From an uncultured Pirellulaceae bacterium (GTDB lineage Bacteria; Planctomycetota; Planctomycetia; Pirellulales; Pirellulaceae): a stretch of 64,000 nt of DNA. A model generated the notes under the pieces. That model was not told where the DNA came from. It was given only the letters and a program-made list of their open reading frames with translations, and ran no database searches. Made by a program: the position numbers and the translations under genes. The stretch spans positions 1 to 64,000 of the forward strand of contig CALJOA010000002.1 of the NCBI GenBank assembly GCA_937981585.1. Reading direction: 5' to 3'. This document shows positions 58,766-64,000 of the stretch, in pieces; the first letter of the stretch is position 1; each line of letters starts with the position of its first letter.

Positions 58766-61700
58766 CTAATCGTTGGCATCCAATACGCTACCCAATGGAG
58801 TCACAACAACTTTTTTAGCTTTATGCTTCATCAACTTTGAAAGCGAAAATCGCAAGCGACTTCCGTCCTTGCGGCGGATACCTGCTGGGCGGGCATCGTT
58901 GTGGTTGACGCACTCGATGTCCCCATCTGATATCGAAAGGACTCTAACAATCTTGGAATTACCGTCAGAACCGGTGATTTCCAAGTGTTCTGTTGGGCAT
59001 AGCGAGAACTTGAAAACCTTGGGAGCGTGATCGCGGTTGACAACTTCCAATCCGTTTCGCTTTCTCGTCATTGCGTCAAAACGGGAGACTAAAATTCCCT
59101 CCAACTTCTTGCCATCCCCGTCGTCATTCAGAACAGCAACGATTTCCATATGACTATTGGAACCAGGGTTCACGTAACGCCGTCCATTACCTTTACCCAC
59201 CGGCATTGGCTTGTCAGACTTGCGGATTCTAACCCGATGAATTGGAATGACTCGTGAAGGATCTTTCTTACCGAGCAAGTGCGGATGATTGGCGGGATCG
59301 GCAAACGCTTTGGCAGGCGGTTGCCCGATAGCTTTCAAAGCCTTTTGCACGATGCCGCGTATGACCGGATCGACAATCGCTTCGACTTCTTTGGCACTGA
59401 GCGATTGAATCGGTTTTCGAACGTGATGAATCGACTCGCCCTTTGCGTTCTTACCTTTCGGATGACTGAGAATCGTTTCCTTATGCAGGGAACCATTAAG
59501 CCGTTTGTTGACGCGAGACGACACGATCAACTCATTGATTGCCGCACGGACATCCTGTTGAAATGTTGGCCACGGAGGATCAATCGGTTCGAACAGCATT
59601 TTGGTATTTCGTCGTTCTGCTGCTTCGGCCGCTTTGCTCATCTTTTTAACCAAGCCCGGCGACGTCACGGCAATTACGATCGCGTCAATCGCATGGTGGC
59701 GGTGGTCGGCACGTTCTTTCTTAGCCGGATGCCCAAGAATTCGATTCAAGTCCCAATTGTTTCGCAGGTTTGCGGTACAACGTCCGGGCAACGCCTGAAC
59801 ACGCTGAACTCCGTCAGCATCATTGATACCGCCGAACAGAAGTGCCAAATACTCGCAAGCCTTGCGGCTGATGTAGCGAGTATCGTTAAGCATTCGATTG
59901 GTGAATTCATCCTTTGGCAAATCGTCCTTGCGCATGAATAACGCCAATTTTCGACTGGCTAGACTTCCTTGAAATCGGTTCACGCGGGCCAGCATTTGAT
60001 CGAAGTCATCTCGTCCTCCAAAAGCCTCAAATGGAGTTTGGTTGGATTTATCGCGGTTCCATTTGACATGGCACAGCGTTTTGTTGACGAATGAATTATC
60101 AAAGCTGCGACTGTAAGGGACGATGTGTTCGATTTCGAATTGTGGGCTGACAACCAACTGCTTCATATTGATGGACTTCCCTGAATAAGGGCAGACCCAA
60201 CCGCACTCTTCGGCGAGCCGGACTTTAAGAACATTGGCGCGATTGCGAAGCAACGATTCGTCTTTGGTTTCGGCGACAATCTTTTCCGCAGCTTTCGTCC
60301 TAGCTTTCTCGTTACGATCGCGAATTTCAGAAAATGCTTCCCGGCGTTTCCTAGCGTGCTTCAGATCACGAGCCAATTCGATTCGAACTTTGAAAGGTTT
60401 GCCGAATTCTCGCACGATGGCATTGACGACCTTTCGGACTTCAGTGAGCGTTCTCATGACGGACGGATTTTTGACTTGATCGAAGCCTGGAGCATTGAAA
60501 ACGGGAGGCAAAAATTCCAACGGTTCCGTCGACTCGAATTGTTCAGGATAAATCTCACGTCGAATCGCGGCGTACTGCTCGCCGGCCTCAAGTCGAGGAA
60601 GGAGGCGGCTGATCGCTTTCCTGGAGTGACTGGCGTAGCCCTGTTCCAGCACGATTTTGGAAACTGCGTCGGCCTGCCCGCAGTCAAGCTTCCAAGCCGT
60701 TTCCAATCGGCGGGCAAGCGCCGATTCCGATTGAAAGCCAAGGATTTCATCGACCAACTCAGCTTGTTTGCGAGGTTCAAGTTTATCCCAAAAATCAGGG
60801 ATTAGCTTTGTGAGCTTAGCCGCGGTTCGATTGCCGAGGATCTTTTTGTCACCGCCTTCTTCAAAGTTAAACGTGTATCCTTTCTTAACAGGTTTCTGCT
60901 TGCCATCTTTTTCGACGTGACCGATAGTAACTTTTTTAGTCAGCTTCAACAGTTTCCGAACTGCTGCCCAACTCATGTCGCCTTGTTTGTCGAGTTGTTC
61001 GATCAGTTGGCTTCGGTCTTCCTCTGACAATTCAAGAATCTCCCCATCGGGAGCAATCACTCTCAGGTCGTTAACCCGTTGCAGCATCCGAAATTTTTGA
61101 AAAGCAACCGTCGAAATTAGTGCGCGACGTTTGGTCGGTTCCAATTCGCATTTGCCAATCAAATGCTTCTGCGATTTCAACGGTCGTTGATCAAAGATTG
61201 ACGCATAGACTGTCTCTCGAAGTTCGGCAGGACAGACATCCGGTTGTAGGGAAAACTGCTTGTTCCAGATTTGGTTGAATTCATCGACAAACATTTCGCG
61301 GGCCGTCCATCGCCCACGAATTCGTTCCTCTTCTGGATCGACCGTCGAAAAATACTCGCCAACAGTTCGACTCCCAGTTTGGAGAATCGCATCTGCTAAA
61401 TCAGAAATCCCGGTTGCAACCACGCCTCGGTCTTCATCGCTGGTTTCGGTTTTTCGATTGGAGCGGTAGCCACGCCGCTGAGCCAGATGATAAATGGCTC
61501 GCCCCAATTCAAACGGCGTAACTCTTTCGTCAAGAGCTTTGGCCCGCAGAAGGTACGGCAGCAAATGTTGTTCGGTATGGGAAGGTTGATCGACAAGTGC
61601 TGTTCGCAATTTCGCATCAAGCGCCAGCAGGGCGTCATGTCTAGCTTCATTACTGTCGTCGGTTTCGGGCAGCAGCCAATTTTTCGATAAGATTAGATAG

Positions 61701-61987
61701 AGCGATCGCATTCTTCGCTTGCGTCGCCAAGTCGATCTTCGCAAACCACGGGCGTTTCGACGCCCCAACGCTCTTGGTTCATCTCGGCCTGCCGAAATTT
61801 TCTCGGAACCGCCATCAACGCCAGCGTCAAAACGGCGGACGCCGCATTTAAGCAATTTTTTTGGTTCACCCTTTTTGTTGCATTTGACGACCGCCCATCC
61901 TACCGATGCGGGGCCAAGATCAAGCCCAAGTAAAAAGTGATGTTTTTTAGTGGCAGGAGATGAGGAGGAATTAGAGTTTCGTGTCAT
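58766..61987 (-). CDS. cas9: CRISPR RNA-guided endonuclease Cas9, type II-C
   Basis: Dual-RNA-guided DNA nuclease, 1,073 aa, in the compact II-C size range. RuvC-I is LLGLDLGPASVGWAVV with Asp23. The Arg-rich bridge helix spans about 76-94 (RRNARGLRRSTWRRKRR). RuvC-II is VRIELAR with Glu537. HNH is EIEHIVPYSRSFDNS with His621 and Asn644 (WNRDKSNQTP). RuvC-III is DHRHHAIDAIVIA with His765 and Asp768. Two Cys (595, 599) precede HNH. The C-terminal about 280 residues are the wedge/PAM-interacting region; the PAM cannot be read from sequence. ATG 61987 is chosen because the frame upstream to 62089 reads through the tracrRNA anti-repeat and promoter. All catalytic residues look intact, so the enzyme should be active. 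Confidence 0.97.
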   Translation of the reverse strand: MTRNSNSSSSPATKKHHFLLGLDLGPASVGWAVVKCNKKGEPKKLLKCGVRRFDAGVDGGSEKISAGRDEPRALGRRNARGLRRSTWRRKRRMRSLYLILSKNWLLPETDDSNEARHDALLALDAKLRTALVDQPSHTEQHLLPYLLRAKALDERVTPFELGRAIYHLAQRRGYRSNRKTETSDEDRGVVATGISDLADAILQTGSRTVGEYFSTVDPEEERIRGRWTAREMFVDEFNQIWNKQFSLQPDVCPAELRETVYASIFDQRPLKSQKHLIGKCELEPTKRRALISTVAFQKFRMLQRVNDLRVIAPDGEILELSEEDRSQLIEQLDKQGDMSWAAVRKLLKLTKKVTIGHVEKDGKQKPVKKGYTFNFEEGGDKKILGNRTAAKLTKLIPDFWDKLEPRKQAELVDEILGFQSESALARRLETAWKLDCGQADAVSKIVLEQGYASHSRKAISRLLPRLEAGEQYAAIRREIYPEQFESTEPLEFLPPVFNAPGFDQVKNPSVMRTLTEVRKVVNAIVREFGKPFKVRIELARDLKHARKRREAFSEIRDRNEKARTKAAEKIVAETKDESLLRNRANVLKVRLAEECGWVCPYSGKSINMKQLVVSPQFEIEHIVPYSRSFDNSFVNKTLCHVKWNRDKSNQTPFEAFGGRDDFDQMLARVNRFQGSLASRKLALFMRKDDLPKDEFTNRMLNDTRYISRKACEYLALLFGGINDADGVQRVQALPGRCTANLRNNWDLNRILGHPAKKERADHRHHAIDAIVIAVTSPGLVKKMSKAAEAAERRNTKMLFEPIDPPWPTFQQDVRAAINELIVSSRVNKRLNGSLHKETILSHPKGKNAKGESIHHVRKPIQSLSAKEVEAIVDPVIRGIVQKALKAIGQPPAKAFADPANHPHLLGKKDPSRVIPIHRVRIRKSDKPMPVGKGNGRRYVNPGSNSHMEIVAVLNDDGDGKKLEGILVSRFDAMTRKRNGLEVVNRDHAPKVFKFSLCPTEHLEITGSDGNSKIVRVLSISDGDIECVNHNDARPAGIRRKDGSRLRFSLSKLMKHKAKKVVVTPLGSVLDAND

Positions 61988-62016
61988 TTGCTTACTCGTA
62001 TAGAAGAGAATACAAT
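61988..62016 (+). promoter_or_regulatory. Putative tracrRNA promoter
   Basis: TTGCTT (61988-61993), 17 nt, TACAAT (62011-62016) on the plus strand. The predicted start (about 62022-62024) falls exactly at the 5' end of the anti-repeat. It lies within the cas9 leader, next to the cas9 start codon. Confidence 0.65.
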
Positions 62017-62020
62017 CGAG

Positions 62021-62048
62021 ATTGTATCCGAGCGACGATTGCTTACAA
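62021..62048 (-). promoter_or_regulatory. Putative cas9 promoter inside the anti-repeat
   Basis: Read on the minus strand, the anti-repeat gives TTGTAA (62043-62048), 16 nt, TACAAT (62021-62026), predicting a start near 62014 and a leader of about 27 nt before the cas9 ATG. The solitary repeat has the same layout (TTGGAA-16-TACAAT). With the tracrRNA -10 it forms the inverted repeat TACAAT-CGAG-ATTGTA (62011-62026). Confidence 0.5.
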
Positions 62049-62102
62049 ATTATAGTAAGTGAGCTTTTGCTCGCGCACGGTTTGCTCAATGAGTACCCGT
62101 TG

Positions 62103-62129
62103 ACGCCTCCCTCGCGGGGCGTTTTTTTT
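62103..62129 (+). terminator. Intrinsic terminator of tracrRNA
   Basis: ACGCCTC pairs with GGGGCGT (one G-U) around a 6-nt loop and is followed by a run of at least seven T. It forms the last hairpin of the tracrRNA. Confidence 0.88.
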
Positions 62130-62248
62130 ATGGTGAGTCTGGAATCACGCGAAGCTTCTCTAGAGATGCTTGATAACTGAGGAGCGAAAACGAGCTAGGG
62201 CGCGACTTTTTGGTGAAAGTCACGATGGAGGCCTTGATAAACGCAACG

Positions 62249-63556
62249 TTAAAACAGGGTCGAATCCTCGAACCCCAGCTCAACGATTAAGTCTTGATCC
62301 TTCTGGGCAGCTTCTTGATTACCGCCTCGCAAATGAACTTCTTTGCGATGGGAGAGCAGAACCGCCCTGTTTCGCTTGTTGGCTTTTTTCTGCTGATCAA
62401 TGATCTCAAACGGCAACTCGGTCGAGTTACAGAGCGAACTCTCAAGTGCCAAATGTTCAAATTGCGCGGCAAGAACTGCCAGGTCAAGATCCTCTAACGC
62501 TTCTCTGTAATTGCTGACCAGCAACTGGGCTCTGGCTGGTTGACCGATCATTGATAACAGCTCTTTGTCGGACGCCCAGTTTTGCCGCCCCAAGACGAAT
62601 CCACGTGTGTCCAAAAACATCGCTGCGACTCTCAGTGACTTGAGGCAATCAAGGTCGGAGCGAAACCGAGCGGCGACTTTGTCAAAATCAAAATCCAGTT
62701 CCTCAACTGCTAACCGATCTTGATCGGCTCGTGCATGATCGCCTAGATCTTCAAGTATCAGGGCTCGAGTCGCCAGCATCGCCGAAAGGGATTCCTTTTG
62801 TTGTTGCAGATTTAAACGGAGCTGGGTCAAGCCGTCTTCTTCAGCTTTAGAAAGCCGGTCACGAAAACGAAGCGAACCTGTGATCCGAAGTCTCAAAATC
62901 TCATTTGACCTCAGGACTTTGCCTTTGTAAGCCTCGATCTTCTTATCCAGAAGTTCCAGCGCTTCTTCGTGTTGTCCGATTCGCCGGGACACTAGCCCTG
63001 CTGCAACGAGCGTTCGCACTTGCATCGGAATCCTGACGCCCGTTCCTCTGGCCGCATTCTCGACGTTCTCGATTGCTGCCTGAATCTCAACCACTGCCTT
63101 GTCGATTTCGTTGTCCGCCAAGCCACGGAAATACGCCAGCGAGTTTAACTCGAGGGAATTTCGAGACACATGATCCGATATTGATCGCTTATAGTCGGCT
63201 AGTGCCTTGTCGAACTTGCCCAGGAAAAGCCAGCAATTGGCACGGACCTCGAAACCACTGACGTCGTTGGGATGGTCTTCGAGATAGTCGTTGCACAAAC
63301 CGATCCCCAGTTCGCATTGGCCGTTTTCAGCATATCGCTCGGCAAGCTCAAGCTTGATGATGTCGTCTTGGGGCACCTTTTGGTGTGCCACCTCAAGCAA
63401 TTCGATCGCTCCGGTGAGATCGCCGGCTTCGTAGAGGTTCTTCGCCTTAGCCACATCCCACTTGGCCGACTCAGTGCCGCAACCGCAAAAAGAAAACGAA
63501 GCAACCAGCAGAAAAAGCAGGCTCAGCTGATCTCGAAACTGAATGTTCAACGCCAT
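62249..63556 (-). CDS. TPR-repeat lipoprotein
   Basis: Exported protein, 435 aa. The N terminus LSLLFLLVASFSFCGCG looks like a lipoprotein signal with the lipidated Cys near residue 24-26. At least three tetratricopeptide-like units are visible at about 35-150 (AKNLYEAGDLTGAIELLEVA, RYAENGQCELGIGLCNDYL, GKFDKALADYKRSI), with further helical pairs after 190 (GQHEEALELLDKKI, SNYREALEDLDLAVL). Probably a scaffold for protein interactions. Unrelated to the CRISPR locus, whose tracrRNA ends 120 nt away. Confidence 0.82.
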   Translation of the reverse strand: MALNIQFRDQLSLLFLLVASFSFCGCGTESAKWDVAKAKNLYEAGDLTGAIELLEVAHQKVPQDDIIKLELAERYAENGQCELGIGLCNDYLEDHPNDVSGFEVRANCWLFLGKFDKALADYKRSISDHVSRNSLELNSLAYFRGLADNEIDKAVVEIQAAIENVENAARGTGVRIPMQVRTLVAAGLVSRRIGQHEEALELLDKKIEAYKGKVLRSNEILRLRITGSLRFRDRLSKAEEDGLTQLRLNLQQQKESLSAMLATRALILEDLGDHARADQDRLAVEELDFDFDKVAARFRSDLDCLKSLRVAAMFLDTRGFVLGRQNWASDKELLSMIGQPARAQLLVSNYREALEDLDLAVLAAQFEHLALESSLCNSTELPFEIIDQQKKANKRNRAVLLSHRKEVHLRGGNQEAAQKDQDLIVELGFEDSTLF

Positions 63557-63601
63557 TGGGTTTTAACGTTCTATTTTGGTGGCGATGTGCTGCGACGAAC
63601 A

Positions 63602-64000
63602 TCACGCGGGGTTGTTGTTTTCTTCTTCGGGTTCAAGAAATTCCTTGGCTGCACGCAGGACTTCATTCTTGATGATCTGAAGCTGATTTCGGTTGCGAAT
63701 CTTGACGCCCTCTTCATCGGTAACGTAAAAGACGTCGATCACTTGGTGGGCATACGTTGAGATCCTCGCAAACGTGACGTTAAGCCCCAGTCGATGAATC
63801 TTCTTTGCGAGTTTATACAATAGGCCCGGTTTGTCGTAGGCAAAAACGTCGATAATCGTAGCCGAGCTCACCGATTCGTTGTCAATTTTGACTCGGATTT
63901 CCGGTCGCGACAGTTTCAGTGCTACCGATTCCTTGGGCTGCCAGGTTGAACGGAATTTCGGAACAGCGTCGTCGCGTTCGCTCAAAATTTCTACGGCTGA
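63602..64000 (-). CDS. glnD: Protein-PII uridylyltransferase (GlnD)-like, C-terminal part
   Basis: The frame is open to the right edge, so only the C-terminal about 132 residues are visible. They form an ACT domain: SSATIIDVFAYDKPGLLYKLAKKIHRLGLNV (across motifs) then ARISTYAHQVIDVFYVTDEEG, which matches the last ACT domain of GlnD, the sensor that uridylylates PII according to glutamine level. The nucleotidyltransferase and HD domains should lie beyond the window. A short EPEEENNNPA tail ends the protein. Another ACT-domain protein is possible. Confidence 0.78.
   Translation of the reverse strand, partial: SAVEILSERDDAVPKFRSTWQPKESVALKLSRPEIRVKIDNESVSSATIIDVFAYDKPGLLYKLAKKIHRLGLNVTFARISTYAHQVIDVFYVTDEEGVKIRNRNQLQIIKNEVLRAAKEFLEPEEENNNPA

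Larger units (their letters stand above)
62021..62129 (+). ncRNA. tracrRNA
   Basis: Trans-activating CRISPR RNA, about 105 nt, divergent from cas9. The anti-repeat (62021-62056) pairs with the solitary repeat at 57118-57153: 24 contiguous pairs would be seen but for one A-G mismatch at 62045; another mismatch is at 62049, and G-U pairs lie at 62050, 62053 and 62056. Downstream come a stem GAGC-TTTT-GCTC (62061-62072), a stem-loop with ACGG/CCGT and inner CTC-AAT-GAG (62077-62100), and a terminator stem ending in a T-run. This matches the nexus-plus-hairpins plan of II-C tracrRNAs. It is supported by pairing and by promoter and terminator placement; no expression data. Confidence 0.9.

Noticed and set aside
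59279-59941. Open frame of 220 codons antisense to cas9
   Set aside because: It is a shadow of the cas9 coding strand, without start signal or conserved motif.
61988-62089. Cas9 N-terminal extension of 34 residues
   Set aside because: The extension is translated from the anti-repeat and both promoters; homology of Cas9 begins at FLLGLDLG just after ATG 61987.

Overview
The window looks like a chromosomal segment of a planctomycete, most likely Pirellulales. The evidence is an EF-Tu whose switch I lacks the usual RGITI block, an ECF sigma factor overlapping a membrane serine/threonine kinase, many secreted proteins of unknown function, isolated rplX and groES genes, palindromic intergenic repeats, and wide spacers inside the ribosomal/RNA polymerase operons. 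Base composition is moderate. No rRNA and no transposase was found.

Region 1 (1-20,000, all minus strand) is the translation/transcription block. Read in transcription order it runs tRNA-Thr, tRNA-Tyr, tRNA-Gly, tRNA-Thr, tuf, tRNA-Trp, secE, nusG, rplK, rplA, rplJ, rplL, rpoB, rpoC, rpsL, rpsG, fusA. The tRNA-tuf-secE-nusG part matches the E. coli thrU-tyrU-glyT-thrT-tufB order. Several proteins are modified: RpoC has about 480 extra C-terminal residues with four helix-hairpin-helix-like repeats, NusG has an acidic N-terminal extension, and EF-Tu switch I is divergent.

Region 2 (20,000-42,000) is rich in regulators. It holds an unusual sigma-70 protein with three extra HTH segments, the ECF sigma/kinase pair, the primary sigma factor, and a kinase fused to a degenerate receiver domain. 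Between them lie two purine nucleoside phosphorylase paralogues flanking a cytochrome P460-like lipoprotein, an esterase, and a giant BNR/VPS10-like secreted protein.

Region 3 (42,000-55,400) is mixed housekeeping and accessory DNA: a large secreted protein, rplX, a prenyltransferase-repeat protein, groES, a coiled-coil protein, an N-formylglutamate amidohydrolase, ParA, SufE, a SulP transporter, a zinc-ribbon protein and tRNA-Asp. Three copies of a modular palindromic element lie at about 35.9, 49.2 and 52.3 kb.

Region 4 (55,700-62,130) holds a compact type II-C CRISPR-Cas system: cas9, cas1 and cas2 with intact catalytic residues, a tracrRNA gene divergent from cas9, and one solitary 36-nt repeat downstream of cas2 in place of an array. 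Repeat and anti-repeat pair at 34 of 36 positions (three G-U). The minus strand of the anti-repeat looks like the cas9 promoter, and the solitary repeat carries the same promoter layout. A frameshifted membrane-protein gene abuts the repeat.

Region 5 (62,250-64,000) has a TPR lipoprotein and the C-terminal end of a GlnD-like protein, cut by the window edge.
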